From: Flavobacterium saccharophilum | GTDB lineage: Bacteria > Bacteroidota > Bacteroidia > Flavobacteriales > Flavobacteriaceae | DNA: 64,000 nt | Direction of reading: 5' to 3' | NCBI RefSeq assembly: GCF_900142735.1 | Contig: NZ_FRBY01000007.1 | Span: forward strand, 62,001-126,000 | In this document: positions 19,637-30,000 of the stretch, piece by piece | Layout of the letters: the number at the start of each line of letters is the position of its first letter | Numbering within the stretch: the first letter of the stretch is position 1 | Translations under genes and position numbers: made by a program | The notes under the pieces: generated by a model | Told to the model about the DNA's origin: nothing | What the model saw: only the letters and a program-made list of their open reading frames with translations | Database searches by the model: none

Positions 19637-21253
19637 TTAAATCACTACTCCGGATTTCGAGATCTCCTTATCCGCATTTACGTGCGCTGAATTTGCTCGA
19701 CCGCTTGGATCCTGATTATCTTGCCATTTCGGAATCCATTTGCGTACTGTTTGAGCAGCGCTCACCTGTGGATAGTACTTATGGAAAATAGATCTATAAA
19801 AATAAGCTTCCTTTGTTGTTGGCGAATTGTATGGGAATTCTGCAGCAGCTCCTTTCAATTGCTCATCTGAGACCTGTTCAGTACAATATTCAATCAATTC
19901 ATCAACCCAATTGTAACCAACTCCATCTGAGAACTGTTCTTTTTGTCTCCACAGAACTTCTGTTGGCAAATACGGATTTTCAGGTGTATCAAATGCTTTT
20001 CTTAAAATATATTTTTCGATACCATCGTAAGTTTTCGGCTGTTTTTCTTCTGTTTTAATTCGTATAGCGACATCCAAAAACGTTGTGTCTAAAAATGGAA
20101 TTCTCGCTTCTAAACCTACCGCCATTGTTGTTTTATCAGCACGTAATAAATCGGCTGTAAAAAGTTTCTGAACTCGTTCAATTGTTTCATCCTGAAATTC
20201 TTCTGTAGAGGGCGCATTTCTAAAATACAAATGGCCTCCAAAAATCTCATCGGCACCTTCACCTGAAAGAATCACTTTTATTCCTTTTTCACTAATTGCT
20301 TTTGACAATAAATACATTGGTACACCAGCTCTTACTGAAATAATATCATAAGTTTCAATATGATAAATTACTTTTTCAATCATTTCTACAGCTTCCTCTA
20401 CAGAAAAATGTATTTCGTGGTGTTCTGTTCCTAAAAATTCTGCCGCCTTTCTGGCAGCAATATTATCTGGTGAATTAGCACCTAATCCTATTGAAAATGA
20501 ATTTAATTTCTTACCGCTTTCAGCATATACACGAGCTGTAATTGACGAAATTAGAGATGAATCTAGACCGCCTGATAACAAAACACCAAGAGGAGCTTCG
20601 CTCATTAAACGTTTACGGGTAGCTTCTACTAAAGTTTCGCGAATCAAATCTAAATCCAGACTTTCTACAGCTTTTTTGTGATCTTCGTACTCAGGTCGGT
20701 AATATTTTACAAAACCAGTTTTAGCTGTATAATAATGTCCAGGAGGGAAAGTTGAAAATGACTTACACTGATCGGCAATTGATTTCATTTCAGAAGAAAA
20801 ATAAATTCTTCCTCTTTCATCTAATCCATAATACAAAGGTTTTACTCCAATTGGATCCCTTCCGGCGATATAATCATCCCCATCAATAACCACGAAAGCA
20901 AAATCTCCGTCAAGCATATTACAAAAATTGTATCCAAATTCCTCGTACAAATGGACAATAACTTCTGAATCTGATTTTGTTCTAAATGTATACTCTTTTA
21001 AAACAGTGTTTTTTAATTCCTGATAGTTATAAATTTCGCCATCATGAACCATCCATGCATTAGTTGTTCCCTGAATTGGTTGCTTACCTGTCTGTAAGTC
21101 AACAATTGATAAACTTTCATGACAAATAACACTCCCGTTTGTCATTATACGCATATCATTCTCATCGGGGCCTCGATGCGACATTCTTTTAGAAAGCTCT
21201 TTTACAAGTTTTGGATCTTTTCCTTTACCGATAACTGCCAATAATCCAGACAT
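19637..21253 (-). CDS. Asparagine synthetase paralogue with degraded glutaminase site
   Basis: 538 residues, full-length AsnB architecture. The C-terminal synthetase domain looks intact: PP-loop LLSGGLDSSL, LSGEGADEIFGG, VGLEARIPFLD and WRQKEQFSDGVGY. The N-terminal glutaminase domain is present but key residues differ. The catalytic Cys2 is Ser2 (MSGLLAV). HERL has become HESL (S47 in place of the glutamine-binding Arg). NGEIYN has become DGEIYN (D71 in place of Asn). It should therefore use free ammonia, or ammonia passed from a partner, rather than hydrolyse glutamine. It lies directly after a canonical asnB. That it still makes asparagine is inference. Confidence 0.85.
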   Translation of the reverse strand: MSGLLAVIGKGKDPKLVKELSKRMSHRGPDENDMRIMTNGSVICHESLSIVDLQTGKQPIQGTTNAWMVHDGEIYNYQELKNTVLKEYTFRTKSDSEVIVHLYEEFGYNFCNMLDGDFAFVVIDGDDYIAGRDPIGVKPLYYGLDERGRIYFSSEMKSIADQCKSFSTFPPGHYYTAKTGFVKYYRPEYEDHKKAVESLDLDLIRETLVEATRKRLMSEAPLGVLLSGGLDSSLISSITARVYAESGKKLNSFSIGLGANSPDNIAARKAAEFLGTEHHEIHFSVEEAVEMIEKVIYHIETYDIISVRAGVPMYLLSKAISEKGIKVILSGEGADEIFGGHLYFRNAPSTEEFQDETIERVQKLFTADLLRADKTTMAVGLEARIPFLDTTFLDVAIRIKTEEKQPKTYDGIEKYILRKAFDTPENPYLPTEVLWRQKEQFSDGVGYNWVDELIEYCTEQVSDEQLKGAAAEFPYNSPTTKEAYFYRSIFHKYYPQVSAAQTVRKWIPKWQDNQDPSGRANSAHVNADKEISKSGVVI

Positions 21254-21415
21254 AAAATTCTATTTTTTATTATTAATTTTTCACTTCCCTCATGAAGTGA
21301 ATTAACTTTAAAAGTTGATTGAAATTTCAACCTTCAGCAAAACTAATTATTATTCCCGCTTTTCTCTGAGAATCCTTCCTTAATCTTATCGATTTAACTC
21401 TTTTTCAACAAATGT

Positions 21416-21423
21416 CAAATATA
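21416..21423 (-). promoter_or_regulatory. -7 box of the asnB paralogue
   Basis: TATATTTG on the minus strand in the 310-bp gap 21254-21563. With the terminator at 21501-21525 it indicates that the paralogue is transcribed separately from the upstream asnB. Leader length would be about 160 nt. Confidence 0.5.
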
Positions 21424-21500
21424 AAAAAGAAAGTTAAAATATTACTAAAAAAAGACCCTAAGTAGTTGAAATTACGAACTTAATAATTTAAGAGACAAAA

Positions 21501-21525
21501 AACGTCCTCTAAAATAGAGAACGTC
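21501..21525 (-). terminator. Terminator of asnB
   Basis: Arms ACGTCCTCTA (21502-21511) and TAGAGAACGT (21515-21524) with one G-U; on the minus strand TTTTTTG follows. The rest of the gap 21254-21563 holds only AT-rich leader sequence. Confidence 0.8.
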
Positions 21526-21563
21526 TTTACTTAATATATACTAAATTCAAAATTCATTTTTTT

Positions 21564-23240
21564 TTATGCTTTCTCATAAGCATCATCGTGTACACTTGCT
21601 ACTGCTCTGCCTGAAGGATCGTTCATGTTTTTGAAAGCTTCATCCCATTCTAAAGCAATTTTTGTACTACAAGCCACACTAGCTTCCTGCGGCACACATA
21701 AAGCGGCAGCATCACTTGGAAAATGCTCAGCAAAGATAGAACGGTAATAATATTCTTCTTTTGAAGTTGGTGTTTGTAACGGGAACTTAAATCTTGCATT
21801 TGCCAATTGTTCATCTGAAACTTCTTTAGCCACAACTTCTTTCAAAGTATCAATCCAGCTATATCCTACTCCATCAGAAAATTGTTCTTTTTGTCTCCAT
21901 GCTACGCTTTCCGGTAACATATCTTCAAAAGCTTTACGAACTACCCATTTCTCCATCGGGTGTTCTTTGTTGATCATTTTATCTTGTGGGTTGATGCGCA
22001 TTGCAACATCCATAAATTCTTTATCTAAGAATGGAACACGACCTTCGATTCCCCAGGCAGCCAAACTTTTATTAGCTCTTAAACAATCGTACATATGAAG
22101 TTTTCCTAATTTACGAACGTTTTCTTCGTGGAATTCTCTTGCATTTGGTGCTTTGTGGAAGTATAAATATCCTCCGAACAATTCATCTGCACCTTCTCCT
22201 GACAGCACCATTTTAATTCCCATTGATTTAATAACTCTCGCCATCAACCACATTGGAGTCGAAGCTCTAACCGTAGTTACATCGTACGTTTCTAAGTTGT
22301 AAATTACATCACGAACCGCATCTAATCCTTCCTGAATGGTGAATTTAATTTCGTGGTGAATCGTTCCAATATGTTTTGCTACAACCTGAGCCGCTGCTAA
22401 ATCAGGAGAACCATCTAATCCAACTGAAAAAGAATGTAATTGCGGATACCAGGCATCTGTAGTATCATCAGATTCAATACGCTTTTGTGCAAATTTTTTG
22501 GCTACAGCAGAAGTAATAGAAGAATCTAAACCTCCGGAAAGTAAAACTCCGTAAGGAACATCACTCATTAATTGTCTGTGAACTGCTGCCTCTAAAGCTT
22601 CCTTAATTGCAGGAATACTGGTTTCGTTATCTTTTACGGCATCATATTCTGTCCAGTCTCTTTTGTACCATTGTACAAATTCACCGTCTTTGCTAGTCAT
22701 ATAATGTCCTGGAGGAAACAATTGAATTTTTGTACAATATCCTTCCAAAGCTTTTAATTCAGAAGCTACATAAAAAGTCCCATGCTGATCCCAACCAATG
22801 TACAATGGAATAATCCCCATATGGTCACGAGCAATAAAATACTCATCTTTCTCGACATCATAAATTGCAAATCCGAAGATTCCGTTCATTTCATCAATAA
22901 AGTGTGGACCTTTTTCTTTATAAAGTGCTAAAATAACTTCACAGTCACTTTCCGTTTGAAAGTTATATTTTCCTTCAAATTGTTTACGCAATTCTCTGTG
23001 GTTGTATATTTCACCATTTGCAGCTAAAACTAACTTTTTATCTTCTGTAAATAAAGGTTGTTTTCCAGAAGCTGGATCAACAATCGCCAAACGTTCATGA
23101 GAAAGAATTGCTTTATCATTACTGTAAATCCCGCTCCAGTCTGGTCCACGGTGACGGATGATTTTAGACATTTCTAATACTTGAGGTCTTAAAGTTTCGG
23201 CTTTTTGTTTTAGATCAAAGGCACATACGATTCCGCACAT
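21564..23240 (-). CDS. asnB: Asparagine synthetase B, glutamine-hydrolysing
   Basis: Makes asparagine from aspartate, ATP and glutamine. 558 residues, close to E. coli AsnB in length and motifs. The glutaminase domain is intact: Cys2 (MCGIVCAF), RGPD at 31-34, HERLAIVD with Arg50, and NGEIYN with Asn75. The synthetase domain has LLSGGLDSSI, LSGEGADELFGGYLYFHKAP and WGIEGRVPFLD. The C-terminus ends with DPSGRAVASVHDDAY, a known AsnB tail. A divergent paralogue follows 310 bp downstream. Confidence 0.97.
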   Translation of the reverse strand: MCGIVCAFDLKQKAETLRPQVLEMSKIIRHRGPDWSGIYSNDKAILSHERLAIVDPASGKQPLFTEDKKLVLAANGEIYNHRELRKQFEGKYNFQTESDCEVILALYKEKGPHFIDEMNGIFGFAIYDVEKDEYFIARDHMGIIPLYIGWDQHGTFYVASELKALEGYCTKIQLFPPGHYMTSKDGEFVQWYKRDWTEYDAVKDNETSIPAIKEALEAAVHRQLMSDVPYGVLLSGGLDSSITSAVAKKFAQKRIESDDTTDAWYPQLHSFSVGLDGSPDLAAAQVVAKHIGTIHHEIKFTIQEGLDAVRDVIYNLETYDVTTVRASTPMWLMARVIKSMGIKMVLSGEGADELFGGYLYFHKAPNAREFHEENVRKLGKLHMYDCLRANKSLAAWGIEGRVPFLDKEFMDVAMRINPQDKMINKEHPMEKWVVRKAFEDMLPESVAWRQKEQFSDGVGYSWIDTLKEVVAKEVSDEQLANARFKFPLQTPTSKEEYYYRSIFAEHFPSDAAALCVPQEASVACSTKIALEWDEAFKNMNDPSGRAVASVHDDAYEKA

Positions 23241-23557
23241 AATTCTATATTTTTAATTGTAAATTTTATTTTGATAAGGCAAAGATGCGGTATTGGTTAT
23301 AATTGAAAAACATAAATATTCATTTCAGTTATAATTTTTAACCATAATTTCATATTTACATATAAAATGTAAAATTTTAACACAAAAAAAAGCCCTGAAC
23401 TTGAAAATTTCAATTTCAGGGCTAAATGAAGCACAAAATTCAAGGTTTTAAAGATATCCTTGAACTATATTTTGATATTTTAAAGAAACGCTAATAAAAA
23501 TTCAACAAGAAGAACAAAACTTGTTCATAAATTACCCTTTACTCAATCCTGAATAAA
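23241..23557. other. Gene-free stretch between asnB and the GreA-like gene
   Basis: 317 bp. It contains the asnB leader (a CATCTTTG box near 23283-23290 on the minus strand, one base off consensus) and the terminator of the GreA-like gene at 23391-23423. Otherwise AT-rich with no gene. Confidence 0.55.
23389..23425 (-). terminator. Terminator of the GreA-like gene
   Basis: Arms AGCCCTGAA (23391-23399) and TTCAGGGCT (23415-23423), with inner TTGAAA/TTTCAA extending the stem. On the minus strand TTTTTTTTG follows. Confidence 0.88.
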
Positions 23558-24007
23558 TTATTCAACACTTTCAATCGTATAATGCGTCTTATTAATTTCA
23601 AATTGAAACCCAACTTTATTCCCCATTAAATGAGAACCTAAAGGAGATTGTGGAGAAAGTGCAATTATATTAGTTCCGTCAATTGAAATTTTAGGAAGCG
23701 CGACACTCAAATACAAATGAATTCCATTGGCTTTTACCAAGCTTCCGGAAATAATATTCTCTGTTGTTTTTGAAGCATCAATTTTATCTAAAATCGCTTT
23801 TTGCGTTATGGCTTCTTTTAGTTTATTAGTGAGTTTCTCCTGTTCAATATGCATCATCGACAAAGCGGTTTCATGCTTGTCACCAGCGGAACCTTTGGCA
23901 TCGTTTTTAGAATCTTCCGTCAAAGCCGAAATCATGTCTCTAAAAACATCTATTCGATCCTGAACCATTTGTAAATAATGGGAATGTATTTTTTGTTTGA
24001 AGCTCAT
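23558..24007 (-). CDS. GreA/GreB-like protein
   Basis: 149 residues. The N-terminal half (1-80) is charged and predicted helical, fitting the Gre coiled coil. The C-terminal part contains SPQSPLGSHLMGNKVGFQFEI, which matches the GreA/GreB C-terminal domain (S-P-x-S-P-x-G-x-x-L-x-G-x-x-V). It may bind RNA polymerase near the secondary channel and affect backtracked complexes. The tip acidic pair cannot be placed with certainty, so cleavage activity is uncertain. It is probably an additional Gre-family factor, not the main GreA. Confidence 0.75.
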   Translation of the reverse strand: MSFKQKIHSHYLQMVQDRIDVFRDMISALTEDSKNDAKGSAGDKHETALSMMHIEQEKLTNKLKEAITQKAILDKIDASKTTENIISGSLVKANGIHLYLSVALPKISIDGTNIIALSPQSPLGSHLMGNKVGFQFEINKTHYTIESVE

Positions 24008-24012
24008 ATGTG

Positions 24013-24155
24013 TATTGCCACGAAGGCGCTAAGTCGCAAAGATCGTAAAAAAAAGTTAGCCACGAATTCACGAATAAAATATTAATTTACTTCGTGAATT
24101 CGTGGCTAAAAATTATATTACAATAAACTTTGTGCCTTTGTGCCTTAGTGGCAAA
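24013..24155. repeat. Nested palindrome filling the gap between two genes
   Basis: Inner perfect 17-bp arms AGCCACGAATTCACGAA (24058-24074) and its complement (24091-24107). Outer imperfect arms: TTGCCACGAAGGCGCTAAG (24014 onward) pairs with the CTTAGTGGCAA block ending near 24155. The inner word recurs at 40930-40990. It fills almost the whole 154-bp gap and lies at the 3' end of the beta-barrel gene, where it can end transcription. Confidence 0.8.
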
Positions 24156-24161
24156 CTTCTT

Positions 24162-25913
24162 TTAAAAATCGAATTTATAATTTCCGCCTACTAAAACCTG
24201 GAATCCCTGAACCGGGTAATTCAACCATCTTTCGTAAGCCTGATTTCCTATATTATTCAATTTTAAGAAGAAAGTCAAACGCTCGCTGTATTTGTATCCT
24301 AAATGTGCATTGGCATCAAAATAGCTTTTCAATGTAACCGGAACACCAAGTGTTGCAACATCTAAATTGGTCTGCATGTCCTTACGTTCTCCCACAAAGA
24401 AAACATTCAAACCAGCATACCATTGTTTGGTAATGTTTACATCTAAATTTGAACTTAATTTCATTGAAGGTAAATTCCATGCCTCTAGACCATCTTGTTT
24501 ATAACTGTTAAAAGTTCCGTTGATTCCGAAAGAAACACTTTTAGAAAAATCAGCTTTTAATTCTGCATAAAAACGTAACGTTCTTACGTCATCATAAACT
24601 ACTCCAAACGAGTTTCCAAAAGCATAATTCTGGTTATCAAAATTCTCTGTATAATCATTGCTTTTAAACAATGCTTTGTCTTTTTCGTTTAAATAAGAAC
24701 CTGTCAAATTATAATTGATATTGTTAGCCAATTTTCCTTTTAAACCAGCAAAAACATTATACTGATTACTTGTAGGTCTCATGTTTAAAGTTGGAGATAA
24801 AAATGGATTTTGAGTCACAAAATCAGCATATGAGTTCTGATTTAAGCTACCATTTACTCCTGTGTAGAAAATCATTAAATCACCCACTAATTTATAAGAA
24901 GCATTTACTTTTGGATAAATATAGAATTTGTTTCCGCTGTTTTCAGAATCTAATCCGTAGTATAATCCTGCTCCCAATTCTAATGTCCAGTCGTTTTCAT
25001 GTACTACAAAACTTGGCTCAATTCCAAAATTAGTTAAACTGTATTTTAAAGGTTCCGTATTATCGCGGGCATAATTATTTTCGAAAGAGCCACTTACGTG
25101 ATCCAAAATAATATTTGTATTTATCGACTGATCCATTACATCTACTTTAAAAGAAGGCTTCAGATAAAAACGGTTTTCTGAAGAGGAAAAACTATCTGAA
25201 AAATGCGTAAATCTGGTGTCAATTTTATTAAAAATTCCTTCGTTGAATTCTATATTTCCACCTAAAGAAATTGTATTATAAGAATGATTCGGATTAATTC
25301 CTCTAATTAAATCTTCTTGTGTTTCAGGAGGCAAAGTCATTCCAAAATCAGTCGGCAAACCGTACCAATTATATAATTGATTTTGGTATCCTAAATCTAT
25401 CGCCCATGACATGTCGCGATTATTTACACCATAACCCACATTCAGAGCCGTATCATAAAATTCATCATTCAGATTCACATCTTTGATTCCACCCTGAGAA
25501 GAATGATGACGAAACATTCCGGCCAAATAATCATTGTTTCCTAAATCTTGTGTTACAAATAATTCAGCATTTAGAGTCCCATAATTCCCAACGCCAAGAG
25601 TTGCATAATTACTGAATAATCTTTCTTTTTTTGATTTCTCAACACCTGCAGCGTTTCCTTTGGAAGGCGTAAAAGTTGATGCCACCGGAACCGACAAAAT
25701 ACTATATTTAATAGTTTCTTTTGGCTGATTTCCGCTATCGTCAAGCGAAGGAGTTTCTTTCACTTTAAAAGCATCCGATATTGTTGGTGAATAAGGCTTT
25801 ACTACATTTACCGTTTCAGTTCCGATGCTTTCATTTTTCTTCTGAGCAAACGAAAGCTGAACAACAAACAACAGTAGTAAAATGATGGTTTTATTTTGGC
25901 ATTTAATTTTCAT
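24162..25913 (-). CDS. Outer-membrane beta-barrel protein, TonB-dependent-receptor-like without plug
   Basis: 583 residues with a signal peptide (ending LSFAQ). An 85-residue N-terminal linker with NVVKPYSPTISDAFKVKETP is followed by alternating beta-strand sequence from about 95 to the end. The last residue is Phe in a ...YKFDF terminus, the usual beta-barrel insertion signal. It resembles the barrel part of TonB-dependent receptors (end segment LKLNNIGNQAYERWLNYPVQG), but no plug domain is visible, so TonB-driven transport is doubtful. It is read after the TPR and PhzF genes on the same strand. Confidence 0.75.
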   Translation of the reverse strand: MKIKCQNKTIILLLLFVVQLSFAQKKNESIGTETVNVVKPYSPTISDAFKVKETPSLDDSGNQPKETIKYSILSVPVASTFTPSKGNAAGVEKSKKERLFSNYATLGVGNYGTLNAELFVTQDLGNNDYLAGMFRHHSSQGGIKDVNLNDEFYDTALNVGYGVNNRDMSWAIDLGYQNQLYNWYGLPTDFGMTLPPETQEDLIRGINPNHSYNTISLGGNIEFNEGIFNKIDTRFTHFSDSFSSSENRFYLKPSFKVDVMDQSINTNIILDHVSGSFENNYARDNTEPLKYSLTNFGIEPSFVVHENDWTLELGAGLYYGLDSENSGNKFYIYPKVNASYKLVGDLMIFYTGVNGSLNQNSYADFVTQNPFLSPTLNMRPTSNQYNVFAGLKGKLANNINYNLTGSYLNEKDKALFKSNDYTENFDNQNYAFGNSFGVVYDDVRTLRFYAELKADFSKSVSFGINGTFNSYKQDGLEAWNLPSMKLSSNLDVNITKQWYAGLNVFFVGERKDMQTNLDVATLGVPVTLKSYFDANAHLGYKYSERLTFFLKLNNIGNQAYERWLNYPVQGFQVLVGGNYKFDF

Positions 25914-26063
25914 ACTTTATTTTTTTTTCAGAGAAAAGAACAAAGAGTAAAGAGTAGACTTCCAATCTTTGCTTTCCAATCTATATTCTATTATCTATAT
26001 TCTTATTCTGTTCTCTATTTTCTATTTTCTAATATCTTTCTTCTTTACTCTTGTCTCTATTTT
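25914..26063. repeat. Purine/pyrimidine word-like repeats between two genes
   Basis: 150 bp. On the plus strand a short purine-rich block (AGAGAAAAGAACAAAGAGTAAAGAG, 25931-25955) is followed by long runs of CTATATTCT / TATTTTCTA words. The ends can pair (AAAGAGTAAAGAG with CTTTACTCTTG), so the region can fold back on itself. No gene. Confidence 0.5.
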
Positions 26064-26927
26064 CTAGATGTCCCACTCTCCTTTTGCAACAAACTGCGCT
26101 TTCCCTCCAATCTGAATATCAAATTGATTATCCGTTAATTTCCCTTTGAAATAAATCTGGGAAGGACGGCCTATATAATCTCCCTGATAATTAGTCAATT
26201 CAAATTCAGGTTTATGATACTTTAGCAAAAAAGCCTGCAGGCATGTGCTTGCACTTCCTGTTGCCGCATCTTCTACCAATTGATTATGTTCAATACACAA
26301 CATTCTGCTAAACAATTTAGAGCCTTCTAAATAATAGAAATACAAGCCTCTGTGTGCTGTTTTACAATGCTTTTTTAGCCATTCATCAGTTTTATCTTTA
26401 TCCAGAACTAAATTTTCTAATGCTCTTTTACTACTTAACCCTACCATTACAAAAGCACTTCCGGTTGTCACTTCCTGAATTGGAAATTGATTTTCAAAAT
26501 CCTCTTTTTTCAGATTACTAAATCCTGTAAAATCTTCTTTTGAAAAAATATCCCAAAATTTTGGCTGTGCCGCTTTTAACCAAATCAGTTCTTCCGTTTT
26601 GTGAATCGCAATGGGTCCTATCGGAACATTTAATTTTATATTTTCAGGTGAATTCTCAAATACTTTATTCATCAAAACCCAGGAAGTACCAATAATAGGA
26701 TGACCTGCAAATTGCATTTCATGGGCCGGCGTAAAAATTTTAACGTCGGCACTATTATTTTCTCTATCCAGTTTTGTTATAAATGTACTTTCCGCAAAAT
26801 TAATTTCGCGTGCCATATTTTGCATTTCTTCTAAACTCAAATTTCCTGCATCCAAAAAAACCGCCAACTGATTTCCGGCATATTTTTTATCGGCAAAAAC
26901 ATCAACTATATAAAAAGGTAAACTCAT
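26064..26927 (-). CDS. PhzF family isomerase/epimerase-like protein
   Basis: A protein of 287 residues with the diaminopimelate-epimerase-like fold of PhzF. Visible: VDVFADKKYAGNQLAVF near the start, NFAESTFI with the conserved catalytic Glu, GHPIIGT, and VEDAATGSASTCL near residue 225. Family members isomerise small carboxylic acids; the substrate here is unknown and phenazine synthesis is not implied. I chose the ATG at 26927 because the extra residues MHLFSKKNKE from 26957 lie in word-repeat DNA and do not belong to the family. Confidence 0.88.
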   Translation of the reverse strand: MSLPFYIVDVFADKKYAGNQLAVFLDAGNLSLEEMQNMAREINFAESTFITKLDRENNSADVKIFTPAHEMQFAGHPIIGTSWVLMNKVFENSPENIKLNVPIGPIAIHKTEELIWLKAAQPKFWDIFSKEDFTGFSNLKKEDFENQFPIQEVTTGSAFVMVGLSSKRALENLVLDKDKTDEWLKKHCKTAHRGLYFYYLEGSKLFSRMLCIEHNQLVEDAATGSASTCLQAFLLKYHKPEFELTNYQGDYIGRPSQIYFKGKLTDNQFDIQIGGKAQFVAKGEWDI

Positions 26928-27012
26928 TTCTTTATTTTTTTTAGAGAAAAGATGCAAGATGCAAGAAAATAGACTTCTTGCTTCTTTCCTCTTTCTTCTT
27001 GCTTCTTTATTC
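26928..27012. repeat. Word-like repeats with fold-back between TPR and PhzF genes
   Basis: AAGATGCAAGATGCAAGAAAATAG faces CTTCTTGCTTCTTTC words, so TGCAAG and CTTGC blocks can pair. It continues into the N-terminal extension of the rejected PhzF start. It resembles 25914-26063 in style. Confidence 0.5.
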
Positions 27013-30000
27013 TTATTTACTGATAGACGAATTCGTTTTAGACTCTTCTAACTTAATCGCACTTAATTCTTTTTTAGCTTCTTCAACTACATCCGGGAAA
27101 TCTGTAAAATTGTTGATTACGTTGTCTAGAATGTAAGTTGCCTGATAACTATCTTTTAATCCGTAGAAGTTTTTTGCCATTAAGACCAAACTCTTCGCTC
27201 CGTAATATTTATAACCAGAATAATTTTTTGCCAGTTTTTGAACTGAAACATTCGAAGCATCAAACTTTCCTTCTTTCGTTTTAAAGTATGCATCGTAATA
27301 CAAAGCTTCTGCCGCTAATTCTCCTTTAGAAGTGGTTGATAATTTTGCGTAGGCAGTTTTAGCTTTATCTTCATCGCCTGTCTGCATTGCGGCACGTGCT
27401 ACTATAATCTGAGCATCTGCTTTTACATTCGCATCTGCTTTTGGATTCTGTAATACTTTATCTGCTGAAATTACCGAGTTATCATAATCTTTTTTGTCGT
27501 AATAACACTTCATCAAATTAGCTTGCGCGAAGTTTTTATTCTGAGCAGAATCGGCTTCATTTTCTAAGCGCACTAGTACAGGAATCGATTTATCACAATC
27601 TTTTGCTTTAAGATAAATCTGAGCCAATTTATTTAAAGATTGCTCAGTGAACTCACTTCTTGGCTGCTCAATTACATATTGATAACTGGCAATCGATTTA
27701 ACTTCTGAACCTTCAGCATAAAGCAATTGTGCCAAATAAAAATTAGCCTCAAGTGCGTGTAAGCCTGACGGAAATTTACTCACATAACCATTAAAACCAG
27801 TAATTGCCTGCTTACTATTATTTTGACTGTATTGCTTAAAAGCAGCATCATAAGTATCATTATCCAATTCAGCATCGGTAACCGAAACAAAATCTAAAGT
27901 ACGCACCCAAGTCGCGTATTCATCTACTTTTCCTGAATCAACATAAATTAATCTTGCTGTAGAAACAGCCTCTAAAGCTTCTGGTGTTTTTGGGAATTCG
28001 GCCGCCACTTTTTTGAATTTTATCAAAGCCTGCTCATCACGATCGGAATTGTAATAGATCAGACCTTGTTTCAAAATCGATTTTGAAGTAAACGAACCAT
28101 TTTTATATTCTGAAATTAACTGGTCATAGGTTTTAATCGCCTGATCATTCTTTTTCTCCGATACATACGTATTTCCTAACTCATACAAAGCATCATCACG
28201 ATACTCTGATTTTTTGTACATCTGAAGAAAATTATTCAACTCCTCTACTTTCTTATCATTTTTAGACATAAAACCATATGAAATTGCTTTTTGAAACTGT
28301 GCATAATCAGCATCAACGCCTTTTGCAGCGATTGCTTTTGCATACGCTTCGTTTGCTGCAGTGTATTTTGAAGTTACAAATCGGGAGTCTCCTAAACGCA
28401 AATACGAATCATTCAAACGTGATTTATCTGATGGAGCATTATCAATTTGAGCCTGAAATGAAGTGGCAGCCTGATCGTAATCCTTTAATTTAAAATACGT
28501 GTATCCAATATTATAATTGATGTTTTTATATTCTTCAGTCGATTTTGCTGCTGCCTGACCTGCAAACTGTTTGTAGGTTAACAATGCGTTCTGAAAATCC
28601 TCTGAAAGGTATTCTGTCTCCGCTTTCCAGAAAGTTGCACGTGCCGTAAACTCAGGTGTTTTTTGTTCGCTGACAGCGCTTTCGAACATTCTACCGGCTT
28701 CAGCATAATTCGATTCATTATACAATTCTAATCCTCTGTAAAAAAGTACTTTTTGGTAAGCCGCCTTGTTTTCAGCCGATCTGTTTTTCTCTAGTAAGAC
28801 CAAAGCTTCTTTGTAGTTTTTGGAAGAAATATAAGAGTCCACCAATAGTTTTTCTACTTCAGCTTTGCTGGAATTGTTTGGGTATTTCTTTAAGAAATCA
28901 AGCAGAATTCCAGGAACGGTTTGGTAAGCATTTCCTATTTCATAACTTAATTTAGCATAATTCAATGCTGCATCTTCCTGAATTTGTGCATTGAATTCCA
29001 TTTCAGAAGCATTTTTAAAAGCATTTAAAGCTTCTTGTTTTTTGCCTGTATTTAAATAACTTAATCCCAGATGATAATACGCATTTTGTGCTACGAAATC
29101 TTTTCCTTCAATGATTTTGTTGAATTGAGAAATCGCTTTTTCATATTCTTTTTGCTCGTAATAAGCATATCCCAATTGATAGAAATCAGTATTATTCCAC
29201 TTTCCTTTTTTACCGGCATATTGCTCTAAATACGGAATCGCTTTTCCGTATTGTTTTAGATTGAAATAGCTTTCTCCTATAATTTTATTCAGTTCTGATT
29301 TTTCTATTTCATTTGATTTCCCCATTGCTTTTTGACCCAAATCAATTGCCTTTTGGAAGTTTCCTAACTTGAAATTCATATCAGCCTGATAGTACGAAAG
29401 TTTTTCTTTGTATTTTTCTTCGCCTGAAACTTCATCAAAATATTTGGTTGCTTCTTTATAATCGTCACCTTCGTAAGCCATAAATCCTAAGTAATATTTG
29501 GCCTGAGAACCAAATTCAGGAGAGTTTACTACTTTATTAAAATAAGTTGTGGCTTCTTTTTTCTTTTTAGCATTGAAATAACTGTACCCTTTCTGAAAAT
29601 TGAATTTATCAGCATCCGCTTTGCTCATGTAGCTTTCATCGACCTTATCAAACCATAATAGCGCTTTTGGATAATTTCCCTGTTCAAAGAAAAACTGTGC
29701 CACTTCAATATAGGCTTGATTTTGTTTGGTACTTGTTGGATAATCGCTGACAAACTTTTCCATCAATGCATCGGCATTCGGCTGATTGGTTCTGATGGCG
29801 CAATTGGCGATATAATAAGCGCAATCTGATTTTACTTCTTCAGTCTGTGCATTATTTTTTACATATTCAAAAATATGTTCTGCCGAAGCGTACTGTTTGT
29901 CATTATATAAAGCCAGTGCTTTGTCAAAATCCTTTAAATCGTAAGTATATATAGCTGATTTTTGTGCCGAAACTGTGGTCGAAATGAGGATTATTTGGAG

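Noticed and set aside
19637..21253. Pseudogene status for the asnB paralogue
   Set aside because: The frame is intact over the full length and the synthetase motifs are conserved, so selective loss of the glutaminase site is likelier than decay.
26928..26957. Upstream start for the PhzF-family gene
   Set aside because: The extra ten residues are encoded by word-repeat intergenic DNA and are not part of the family.
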